A stretch of DNA of 64,000 nucleotides from Verrucomicrobiaceae bacterium (GTDB lineage: Bacteria; Verrucomicrobiota; Verrucomicrobiia; Verrucomicrobiales; Akkermansiaceae). The notes beneath the pieces are model-generated. The model did not search any database and had not been told where the DNA came from. It saw only the letters and a program-made list of their open reading frames with translations. Of the stretch, positions 54,872 to 63,800 are shown piece by piece. Each line of letters starts with the position of its first letter. Within the stretch, counting starts at the first letter, position 1. Both the position numbers and the translations under genes were made by a program. The stretch covers positions 146,722 to 210,721 of the forward strand of contig JAIXOR010000004.1 of NCBI GenBank assembly GCA_027486655.1, read 5' to 3'.

Positions 54872-55513
54872 TCAAAATGCCTGTCGTCGCTGCAACAGGG
54901 GAGTGGTTTTGAGTTGTTGAATGAGTTCTCCGCGGGTGTGGGCAAAGTGCTCGAGGCTGAAGCCTGAGTGCAGCGAGAGGCGCAAGGTGGCGCAGGGGAC
55001 GAGCGCGTGGGGGCTGAGGCAGATGAGGGATGAAGAGCTTGTTTCAATCCATCGTTTCAGGCGCTGCCAAGCGCTGCTGGGGATTTCCCGCAGTTCGTCC
55101 GGAGAGAAGGCGAGCAGGTCGAGAACCACCCGGGGCAGGTTGCCATCGCGCAGGATGAGATCGGCGGCCTGGATGGATTGCAGGGGAGAGCGGCAGCGGA
55201 TCCAGAGCAGTTTGGCGCAGTCATCCGCGCTGAAGGAGGCGGGGTCGAACTGGTCGCGGCCATCGATCAGGGCGAGTTCCGGGATGGAGGAGGCCGCGGG
55301 TTCCTGTTCGAGCATGGCGGCGACGAGCAGGCTGAGCCCGGCCCCGCGTCTGGCGGGGGTGATTTCGGTGATGGCTGCCTTGGGAAAGGAGGCGGGCGAG
55401 CGGAGATCGAGGGCGGCGGGTGCTTCCGCGGATGGCAGGCCGCGCGGCGGATGGGCTCCGGGGAATTTCTCGCGGAGTTGTTTCCGAAGGTGGTCGAGGG
55501 TCGGGGCGTGCAC
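54872..55513 (-). CDS. imuA: ImuA, RecA-like mutagenesis accessory protein
   Basis: 213 residues from a GTG at 55513. Opens HAPTLDHLRKQLREKFPGAH and contains ITPARRGAGLSLLVAAMLEQEP, ALIDGRDQFDPASF and CAKLLWIRCR, the SulA/RecA-like pattern of ImuA with a degenerate ATP loop. ImuA inhibits RecA-driven recombination and supports ImuB. A TTG at 55549 is in frame but lies inside the palindrome that is probably the LexA box, so GTG 55513 is preferred. It is followed by imuB and divergent from a membrane-protein gene. Confidence 0.82.
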   Translation of the reverse strand: MHAPTLDHLRKQLREKFPGAHPPRGLPSAEAPAALDLRSPASFPKAAITEITPARRGAGLSLLVAAMLEQEPAASSIPELALIDGRDQFDPASFSADDCAKLLWIRCRSPLQSIQAADLILRDGNLPRVVLDLLAFSPDELREIPSSAWQRLKRWIETSSSSLICLSPHALVPCATLRLSLHSGFSLEHFAHTRGELIQQLKTTPLLQRRQAF

Positions 55514-55542
55514 GGCCTTGAAGATTCGCCTGTTTTGGAAAC

Positions 55543-55556
55543 TGTTCAAGCGAACA
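55543..55556. promoter_or_regulatory. LexA-type box (TGTTC-AAGC-GAACA) upstream of imuA
   Basis: A perfect palindrome TGTTC-N4-GAACA, 30 bases before the imuA GTG. It equals the LexA recognition motif reported for Verrucomicrobia, as I recall it. The position fits repression of the imuA-imuB unit as part of the SOS response. It also lies upstream of the divergent membrane-protein gene, 92 bases from its start. Confidence 0.75.
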
Positions 55557-55647
55557 ATTTTCCGGGGTTTGAAACGAGGTGCCTGGGGGCGGGGCTTACC
55601 TCATTTTTGGTCTTTTCCAGCCGTCTGTGGCGGCTCATGATTCAAGG

Positions 55648-56559
55648 GTGAATGAAAACCCCTCCTCCCCGGGTCGGCAGGCATCCGATCTCCCCGCTGT
55701 GCCATTTCGCGGACTTTTCACCACTGGCGTGACCGGCTGGCTGGTCGGCATGGGGGTGTTGTTCGGAGCTTCCTGGATTTTCTCCAATCCGGAGAGTGTG
55801 GCGGTGGCCCTGCTGTGGGCGGTTTCCCATTGGTGGATCGCCTTTCTGTTCGGTCTCGTGCTGATGGCGATGCGCGGGCTGGTCGCCGGGCGTGCGATGG
55901 GCCGGGCGGTGGCGGCCTACGTGCTGCCGGTGCTCGTGTTGTTAGGGATCGCGTTCTTGTGCCTGGCGGTGTATCCGGACTCGGTGCTGCGCGGGGACCT
56001 CTTCACCTACCTGCCGGTGGTGTTGGTTTTTTACGTGTTCGGCTGCTTGTGGATGATGCGCGGTCATGAATCGGGGGATTCCCCGGCTTTCCTGCGGGCG
56101 GTGATTCCCGCACTGGCCGGGGGGCTGATCGTTCTGGGTTTTGCGGCGGTGCCTGCCTTTGCAAGCGATGGGTTCCGTTACCGGAATGCCTTCGAGCTCG
56201 GCGTGGAGCGCACTTCGGTCAAGGATGGCATCATCACCAGCGAAGGCACGCTCCGCGTCCGCAAGCCGGGGAGCTACGAATTCACTGCGCCGCGCTACGT
56301 GTGGGATGTGGCGGTGGCTGACAGTTCCAGCGAGCCGGAGATCGAGATGGGTGAGATCCAGTGGGGGGCGGCCGGAGCTCCGAAAGCCAGCGAAAGCGGG
56401 GAATATCCCTTCAAGGTGATCTGGCGCAAAGGCGTGACGCCGGCGGGAGTCACCCAGTTGCCGCCCTATGAAGACAGCGTGTTCTTCGAAGTGCGCCGAC
56501 CGGACGAAGGCGGCAGGGTCGTCCATTGCGTGAGCGCGCCGATGGCGCTGGCCCCTTGA
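55648..56559 (+). CDS. Multi-pass membrane protein, function unknown
   Basis: 303 residues from a GTG at 55648. Four to five hydrophobic segments (about 25-45, 51-70, 78-103, 110-127 and 145-165) are followed by a non-membrane C-terminal half of about 135 residues, rich in Glu and beta-prone, presumably periplasmic (VKDGIITSEGTLRVRKPGSYEF). I recognise no family. It is divergent from imuA and convergent with sppA, 6 bases apart. Confidence 0.65.
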   Translation: MNENPSSPGRQASDLPAVPFRGLFTTGVTGWLVGMGVLFGASWIFSNPESVAVALLWAVSHWWIAFLFGLVLMAMRGLVAGRAMGRAVAAYVLPVLVLLGIAFLCLAVYPDSVLRGDLFTYLPVVLVFYVFGCLWMMRGHESGDSPAFLRAVIPALAGGLIVLGFAAVPAFASDGFRYRNAFELGVERTSVKDGIITSEGTLRVRKPGSYEFTAPRYVWDVAVADSSSEPEIEMGEIQWGAAGAPKASESGEYPFKVIWRKGVTPAGVTQLPPYEDSVFFEVRRPDEGGRVVHCVSAPMALAP

Positions 56560-56565
56560 GGCCGT

Positions 56566-58377
56566 TCAGCGCAGGTGGATGTCCGGGGAAATCATGAGCA
56601 CCCCGGTCTTCTCAAAGGCATCCATCCGGGAAAGCAGCTTGGAAACCGCCTGGGCGGCTGGTTTCGGAAGAGTGTGGAGCCAGACGTTGCCGCCCAGGGT
56701 TCTGGCGAGGCCGCGAGCCGCAGCCGAGCGGGCGGGGGCGCGGATCATTTCATCGTCTTCCTCTTCCGCGGGATGGGCGAAGAGGCCTTCCAAACCGCTT
56801 TTCGGTTCCGGCAGCAGCAGGGGCTCGGGTTTCTCCAGCTTGGCCAGGGTGGCGGCGTGTTGGATCGCTTCGTGCAGTCCGCCGATCTCGTCCACCAGGC
56901 CGATCTCCAGCGCCTGGGCTCCGCTGTAAACCCGGCCGCCTGCGAGCGGTTCCAAATCGCCCTTGAGGGCCTTGCCCCGGCCGTCGGTGACGCGCTTTTT
57001 GAAAGTGGCATACACCTCCTGCATCGACTTCTTCACGAGCGCCGCCTCCTCCTCGGTGAATCCCCGCATCATGCTCATGGCTCCGGCGTTTTTCCCCCGC
57101 TGGATGGTGTGGGTGGTGATGCCGAGTTTCTCCATGGCTCCGCCGATCACGAACTTCATGCCGACCACGCCGATCGAGCCGGTGATCGTGCCCGCTTCGG
57201 CGAAAATGCGGTCCGCCGCGCTGGAAATGTAGTATCCGCCACTGGCCGCCACGCCTCCCATGGAGACGACGAAGGGTTTGCCGGTGGCCTTCCATTCGTC
57301 GGTCGCCTCCCACAGCACCTCGCTGGCAAGCGCCGAGCCGCCGGGGGAGTTCACCCGCAGGACCAGGGCTTTGGCCTTGTCCTCTTTGGCCAGTTTCAGG
57401 ATTTGCGCGCGCACCGGGGCGACCGATTCATCGGTGATGTCCCCATCCATCGCGACCACGGCAATGAAGTCCTTGCGGGACTTGTCCTTGCCGCCTTCCT
57501 GGAACATCAGCTTGAACAAATCCATGATGCCGCCGATCTCCGGACCATCGAGCTCCGGGAGTTCGTAACCGCGATCGTAGTCCGCGTCCTCGCCGTAGGT
57601 TTCGCGGATCTTGCGGACAAAATCCGTGCGGAACATGAGGTGGTCCACCATGCCGGCGGTGAGCATGCCCTTGGCATTCAGTGAGCCGTCGTCGATGATC
57701 GAGCGCACCTTCTCCCGGTCCATGCCGCGTGCGGTGGCGACGTCCGAGACGATTTGCGAGAAGATCGAATCCACGAGCTTCTCCTCCTGGGCACGGGCCT
57801 CCTCGCTGGGGCTGCTGCGGTTGAAGACCTCGCCGTAGCTCTTGAAGTCGCCGATGTGGATGACCTCCGCCCGCACGCCGGCCTTGTCGAGCAGGCCCTT
57901 GAAATACATCGACTCCGCATGGATGCCGTGAAACGAGCAGTCCGCCTCCGGCATGAGGGTGAAATGATTGGCCGCGCTGGCGAGCAGGGCGATCCCGTTG
58001 GAAAGGCCTTCCGAGTAGATCCACACATCCTTGCCGGCGCTCTTCACGGCCAGCAGCCGGCGGCGGAGTTCCTGAATCTGCGCGAAGTCCAGACCGGCTC
58101 CATCCGCATCCACCACCACCGCGCGCACTTTCGGATCCGCGGCGGCCTTTTGCAGACTGCGGGTGAGGTCGAACAAGGTGAGCGGACGCGCCGCATCCAC
58201 CTGAAGATCCAGCATCGACGGCTCGGTCTGCCCGGATTCGGAAATCACTTCCTCCAAGTCATACACCGCGACCACCGGCGGCGGGGTCTTCTTTTCCTCC
58301 GCGGAGGAAACCCATGGAAGGAGCGTGCTGAAGAATAGGGCGAGGATCGGGTGGCTTCGCATGGCTGAGCGGAGCAT
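56566..58377 (-). CDS. sppA: Signal peptide peptidase SppA, 67 kDa type
   Basis: 603 residues. Degrades cleaved signal peptides in the membrane. Two tandem ClpP-like domains are present. The catalytic Lys lies in GDFKSYGEVFNR (about 177) and the Ser in MGGVAASGGYYIS (about 377), the E. coli-type arrangement of both residues on separate domains. A signal segment (MRSHPILALFFSTLLPWVSS) anchors it. Met6 at 58362 is an alternative start. The C-terminal 80 residues are acidic/Ala-rich and less conserved. Confidence 0.93.
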   Translation of the reverse strand: MLRSAMRSHPILALFFSTLLPWVSSAEEKKTPPPVVAVYDLEEVISESGQTEPSMLDLQVDAARPLTLFDLTRSLQKAAADPKVRAVVVDADGAGLDFAQIQELRRRLLAVKSAGKDVWIYSEGLSNGIALLASAANHFTLMPEADCSFHGIHAESMYFKGLLDKAGVRAEVIHIGDFKSYGEVFNRSSPSEEARAQEEKLVDSIFSQIVSDVATARGMDREKVRSIIDDGSLNAKGMLTAGMVDHLMFRTDFVRKIRETYGEDADYDRGYELPELDGPEIGGIMDLFKLMFQEGGKDKSRKDFIAVVAMDGDITDESVAPVRAQILKLAKEDKAKALVLRVNSPGGSALASEVLWEATDEWKATGKPFVVSMGGVAASGGYYISSAADRIFAEAGTITGSIGVVGMKFVIGGAMEKLGITTHTIQRGKNAGAMSMMRGFTEEEAALVKKSMQEVYATFKKRVTDGRGKALKGDLEPLAGGRVYSGAQALEIGLVDEIGGLHEAIQHAATLAKLEKPEPLLLPEPKSGLEGLFAHPAEEEDDEMIRAPARSAAARGLARTLGGNVWLHTLPKPAAQAVSKLLSRMDAFEKTGVLMISPDIHLR

Positions 58378-58512
58378 TCACCCGATCCCGCAAGCGGGCA
58401 AGCCCGGGGTTGGATTCGCTACGAAGCAGGTAAACGTAGTATACGGCGGAAGGGGCTTGAGTCCTGTTCGATCCATTCACAGCCCGCTGTCGCTCTTTGA
58501 GCTTTGGCGGGC

Positions 58513-58560
58513 AGCCTTCGCCAAGGATCCGGCTTGCCAGCCGAAGCCTTGGCGAAGGCT
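58513..58560. repeat. Long palindrome abutting the tmRNA 3' end
   Basis: Perfect 14-base arms AGCCTTCGCCAAGG (58513-58526) and CCTTGGCGAAGGCT (58547-58560) enclose a 20-base loop that itself folds (CGGCT-TGCC-AGCCG). The right arm ends exactly on the last base of the tmRNA gene. No T run follows on the minus strand, so it is more like a palindromic repeat element than a plain terminator. Whether it recurs in the genome cannot be seen here. Confidence 0.7.
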
Positions 58561-58917
58561 GGTGGAGGCGAGGGGAGTCGAACCCCTGTCCGGGACGCCG
58601 TCAACGATGGTATCTACACGTTTAGCAGGCGGTCTGGGATTTCGGAGGGACTGGGCCCGCTTGCGGCGTTGGCCCTCCTAGGCACCTGTTGAGTCTCGAA
58701 GGGAAACCCGGTGTCCCGGTTTCCCTCCCAGCCTTCTAGGTAGTCGCCATCCCCCTCAGAAGGCGTCGGGGTTCTGACGTGGTCGTCAATTAAGCGGCCA
58801 GTGCGAGCTCGTTAGAGTCTGCATTTATTTTGTTTGAACGGCTTTTTAGGAGGCCAGCCGATCAACCTCCACGTGCAACCAGCGCATCAGACATTCCGTC
58901 GAAACCAGAACGCCCCC
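58560..58917 (-). ncRNA. ssrA: Transfer-messenger RNA (tmRNA)
   Basis: 358 bases. Rescues stalled ribosomes and tags the nascent protein. The 5' end GGGGGCG pairs with CGCCTCC at the 3' end, with one G-U pair, and the T-arm GGTTCGACTCC and encoded ACCA complete the tRNA-like part. The tag reading frame reads GCA GAC TCT AAC GAG CTC GCA CTG GCC GCT TAA, that is ADSNELALAA, a short tag ending in the usual LAA-type degron. The resume codon (GCA, after AAATAAAT) is my best reading. The T-rich/pseudoknot parts were not folded in full. Confidence 0.93.
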
Positions 58918-58957
58918 TGAAGCTGGGACCGGAAGGATGCCCCGGATTTCCGGGAAA

Positions 58958-59623
58958 TCAAATGGAATCGTGGATTTCGTCCACGGCGGGCTGGAGGTGG
59001 AAGCTGCCGACGGGCGCGCTGATGGGAGGAGCGAGCGGGGTGATGATGCCGGAATCGAGACGGTAGATCCAGCTGTGGATCGAGAGTTCCTGGCCACGGT
59101 CCCAGGCATCTTCGAGGATCGTGGTGTGGGCGACGTGCCGGGCTTGGGCGAGGACGTTGAGTTCGCAGAGGCGGTCGGCAGCGGCCTCGGGCGGGAGGGA
59201 GTCCAGCTCGAGCCGGTGCATGCGGCGCAGCGAGCGGATGCCGGAGAGCCAGTTGTCGATCATCCCGTGGCGATGGTTTTCGAGGGCGGCCTTGACTCCG
59301 CCGCAGCCGTAGTGGCCGCAGATGATGATGTGGCGCACCTTGAGGACATCCACGGCGTATTGGATCACGGCGAGCACGTTGAAGTCGGTCTCGGCGACGA
59401 CGTTGGCGACGTTGCGGTGGACGAAGACTTCTCCCGGGGCGAGGCCGGTGATCTGGTTGGCGGGCACCCGGCTGTCCGAGCATCCGATCCAGAGGTATTC
59501 CGGTTGCTGCTGGTTGGCGAGGTTGCGGAAAAAATCGGGGTCGGAGGCATTGATGGACTCCGCCCAGTGGCGGTTGTTTTCCAGGAGATGGTCGAGGTTG
59601 GTGTGCAGCATGCCCGCGGGCAT
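58958..59623 (-). CDS. Beta-type carbonic anhydrase
   Basis: 221 residues. Interconverts CO2 and bicarbonate. The zinc ligands are visible in WIGCSDSRVPA (Cys, Asp-Arg dyad) and in IICGHYGCGGVKAAL (His and Cys). NRHWAESI and VHRNVANVV are family blocks. An ATG at 59611 (Met5) could be the true start. It is convergent in orientation with nothing close; the tmRNA 5' end lies 40 bases beyond its 3' end. It may supply bicarbonate to carboxylases such as the PPi-PEPCK, but that link is only a guess. Confidence 0.94.
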   Translation of the reverse strand: MPAGMLHTNLDHLLENNRHWAESINASDPDFFRNLANQQQPEYLWIGCSDSRVPANQITGLAPGEVFVHRNVANVVAETDFNVLAVIQYAVDVLKVRHIIICGHYGCGGVKAALENHRHGMIDNWLSGIRSLRRMHRLELDSLPPEAAADRLCELNVLAQARHVAHTTILEDAWDRGQELSIHSWIYRLDSGIITPLAPPISAPVGSFHLQPAVDEIHDSI

Positions 59624-59698
59624 CCAAACGTGCGCCGTGGCGTTCGTCCACTCTCTTTGCGGAGAGCATGGTGAGGGCAGGGACCGGCAGTGGGTCGC

Positions 59699-60370
59699 TC
59701 AGTCTTCCCGGGTGGCGGAGAGCCGGCGGGAGATGTCGCGGATGACGGTGCCGGAGGTGAGCATGAGCGGGTGGAGGAGGGCGGGGTGCTCGATGTTTTC
59801 GGCGCGGTCCCAGACGGAGCTGGTGGCGGGCAGGATGATGAGGTCGAGCGGGGTGCGGTAGGAAACGACGGGCATGTTTCCGAGGCGGTGTTGCGAGCGA
59901 TCGAGGGCGGCAAGGAATTCGCTTCCGGGCCGCATCTGGCTGGCGCCGCGGGAGGGGTAGAGGCAGGCGGCGCGGGTGCCGTGGTGGGGGGAGGAAATGG
60001 TGAAGAGCTGTCGGCAGCGGGGAGCGCCGCCGAGTTCCTGGAGGTAGTGGCGTGAGACGAGGCCGCCCATGCTGAAGGCGACGATCGAGAAGTCCTGATC
60101 AGGGCCGAGGGCGGAGTCGATATCGCGTTTGAGGCCTTGGGCGAGGCGTTCGAGTCCGCCGCGGCCGTCGCTCGGGCGGAGTTTGGGGACGATGCAGGTG
60201 AAGCCTTGTTTTTCGAGGCGGCGCTTCATGAAACCGAAGGCATTTCCTGTTTCGAGAAACCCGTGCACGAGAACGATGTGGCGCGTCGGGGTCGACGGCA
60301 TGTTCTTGGTGCCGGCGGGGCTAACAGCTGCGGAGAGGGTGAGCAGCAGGGTGGCGAGTCGGGCTTTCAT
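59699..60370 (-). CDS. Secreted alpha/beta hydrolase, lipase-like
   Basis: 223 residues with a signal peptide (1-19). HIVLVHGFLETGNAFGFM gives the oxyanion loop, IVAFSMGGLVSRHYL the nucleophile Ser, and TPLDLIILP and LLHPLML the acid and His. Similar in plan to the cytosolic lipase-like gene at 30150-30860 but not closely related. Substrate unknown. It follows the HIT gene by 9 bases, and its neighbour downstream is the carbonic anhydrase gene (75 bases). Confidence 0.8.
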   Translation of the reverse strand: MKARLATLLLTLSAAVSPAGTKNMPSTPTRHIVLVHGFLETGNAFGFMKRRLEKQGFTCIVPKLRPSDGRGGLERLAQGLKRDIDSALGPDQDFSIVAFSMGGLVSRHYLQELGGAPRCRQLFTISSPHHGTRAACLYPSRGASQMRPGSEFLAALDRSQHRLGNMPVVSYRTPLDLIILPATSSVWDRAENIEHPALLHPLMLTSGTVIRDISRRLSATRED

Positions 60371-60379
60371 GGAGATTGA

Positions 60380-60838
<459 letters not shown>

Positions 60839-63800
60839 TCAGTTGCCGGTGTCCGCTGCCTGCTTGCCGATGCGGTAGAAGCGCTGGACGGAGGGGGCGT
60901 CGCTATCGCCGAACTCGATGATGCCCGGCTGGGTGATCGTTTGCTCGGCACGTTCCGTCCAGCTGCGGAGGTCGTCCGAGCTTTGGAGGATGTAGCGGCC
61001 GGCCTCGGTGGCGAGCATGCGGATGGTGAGGTCCCCGGGGGTGCCGGAGATCACGGGCAGGTCCGGTGTGGTCGGCGGTTCGTCGACGGTGGGAGGTCCG
61101 ATGAGGGTGGCGGTGGAACCTTCTTCGGACTGCACCTCCGGAGCAGGCGCCGGGGCGGGCATCAGCGACGGCGGCACGGTGACGCGGACGTTGTCGATGA
61201 GCAGGTCGAGTGCGACCGTGCTGGACGATGCGTCCGCGAAGCTGAGCGTGGTGGAGCTGCTGTTCGCGGTGAACGAGAAGGTGCGCGCGGTCCAGGTGAC
61301 GTTTCCGTTAGACGGGGCGGTCATCGTGAACACCTGTGAGAAGAGCGTTCCGGATCCGGTGGCGGTGGCACGCAGGCTTTGCGGTGTGGAAATGTAGGCC
61401 AGCACGCCCATGTCGAAGTTCACCGTGTAGGTGGTGCCTGCGGTGGTTGGGAAGGTCTGGCTGATCGATCCGTCGTTGCCGCTGTTGGCGCTGTTGAACT
61501 TCACCAGGGTGGTGCCGTTGGTGCCGGTGAGCGAGTTGTCCGTGGCCACGGTGTTGGGGCTGCCCGCGGAGGTCCAGCCGGTGAGGCCTTGCTCGAAGGA
61601 ACCGTTCACAAAGGCCACCACCGAGCTGGCCGGCGCATAGACGGCGGTCATCGTGAGGTCCGCATCCATCGTCACCGTGGTGGCGGCGGTGGTGGCAGCG
61701 TCCACTCCGTTGCGCTGCCATTTCACGAACACGTTACCGCCGAAGGTCGAGGGCGCGGTGAGGGTGACGGCGGTGCCATTGAAGTAGGTGCGGGTGAAGG
61801 ATGAGGTGCCGTTGCCCTGGCTGCCATTATCCACCGGGGTGACTGTGATGGCCGCGCCATTGGATGGGGTGGAGTTCACGGTGAGCGTGCGGGGAACACC
61901 GCTGCCGGTGCTGCCGTTGATGCGGACGTTGTCGAGCAGCAGGTCGATGCCCGCGCCGGTGGCGGAGCGGTCGCGGAAGGTGAGCGTGGTCGTCGGGCTG
62001 TTGGCCGTGAAGTTGATGGTGCGCGTGGACCAGTTGACCGTGCCATTGCCGGTGCCGTTCATCGAGTAGGTCTGGGTGAACAGGGTGCCGCTGCCGGTGG
62101 CCGAGGCTTCCAGCGATTGCAGGCTCGTGTTGAACCCGAGGGTGCCCATGTCGAAGGTGAGCGCATAGCTGGTGCCCGGGGTGGTCGTGAAGGTCTGGGT
62201 GATCGATCCGTCATTGGCCGAGCTGTTGCTGTTGAACTCGATCAGATAGAGACCATCGGTGGAGGGCAGGCCGTCCTTGACCTTGACGGATTGCTGGCTG
62301 CCGGACCAGGTCCAGCCGGTGAACTCGGACTCGAAGCTGCCATTCGTGAAGGGACCGAGCACCGGGGTGGCGGTGTAGACGGCGGTCATCGTGTGGTTTC
62401 CATCCGCAAGCACGTTGATGGTGGGGTTCGTGGCATACCATTGGCCGTTCTTGAGCCATTTCACGAAGTTCTGATGGGGGGCGACCATGGCCACGTTTGC
62501 CCCGGTGTTGTAGATCCGGGAGAAGTTGGTGGTGCCGCTGCCCTGACCGGCGAGGTCCGGGGTGTTGACGGTGATGGCCTTGCCAGCGAGCGGTGTGGAG
62601 GTGATGGCCAGTGTCGAGGGTGGCAGGGTGCCGGAGCGGACGCGGACGTTGTCCACGAAGAGGTCGGTGCCAGCGCCGGTGGAGGAGGCATCGGCGAGAC
62701 GCAGCGTGGTGGTGGCGCTGTCTGCGGTGAAGGTGAAGGTCTGGGAGGTCCAGACGAAGCTGGAGGTGCTGCCGCGGACCGTCACGGTCCTGGAGAGCGG
62801 GATGCCCACGCCGATGGCGCGAACGGCGAGCGTCTGGTCGATGGCCGCACCGGAGGGGCCGCCATAGACTCCGACATCGAGTTGGATCGTGTAGGTGGTC
62901 CCGACCGTGGTGGCGAACTGCTGGGTGACCACGCCGTTGTTGGCTCCGCCGCCGACGTTGAAGGAGAGGATGTGGTTTCCATCGGTGGGGAAGCCGGAGG
63001 AAGCCTGCGGCTTCTCGATGCGGGTGGCACCGGTGGTGCCCCATGAGACGAAGTCCGGGAAGAACTCGAAGCTGCCGTTCTGGATCAGGTTCGATCCGAG
63101 CGGAGCGAAGGTGCCGCCGGTGTAGATCGCGAAGAGGCTGCTGTTAGCGGTGACCGTGACCGTAGCCGAGGTGTTGGTGGTGAGGTCGGTGCCATCCTGG
63201 ACCCACTTGACGAAGGTGGCTCCGTTGGGCGCGGTGGCCGGGGCGCCGAGGGTGACGCTGGTGCCGGAGTCGTAGCTGCGGGTCATGCGGGTGTTGCCGT
63301 TGGTGGCACCGCTCTTGTCGGCGGCGCTGACGGTGATCGGCACGGCCGTGGCAGAGATCGAGTCGATGGTAAGCGTGGGCGAGGAGCCGCCGCTGGAGCC
63401 GCCGGTCGATCCGCTTGAACCGTTGACCTTCACGTTGTCGAGCAGGAGGTCGAGTCCGTCACCGGTGGCGGATTCATCGCTGAAGGTGAGGGTGGTCGTC
63501 GCGCTGTTGGCGGTGAAGGTGAAGGTCCTCGGTGCATAGACCACCTGGCCGCCGCCGATGCCGGCGATCGAGTAGGTCTGGGTGGCGATGGAGCCGCTGC
63601 TGCCGGTGGCCCGGGCGCGCAGGGTTTGGGTGGAGGTGTTGAAGGCCTTGGTGCCGATGTCGAAGGTCACGTTGTAAACGGTGCCCGGGGTGGTGACGAA
63701 GGTTTGCGAGAGCGATCCGTCGGTGGCCGAGCTGTTGCTGTTGAACTCGATGATGTAGATGCCATCGGTGGTGGGCAGACCGTCCTTGACCTTGACGGAT

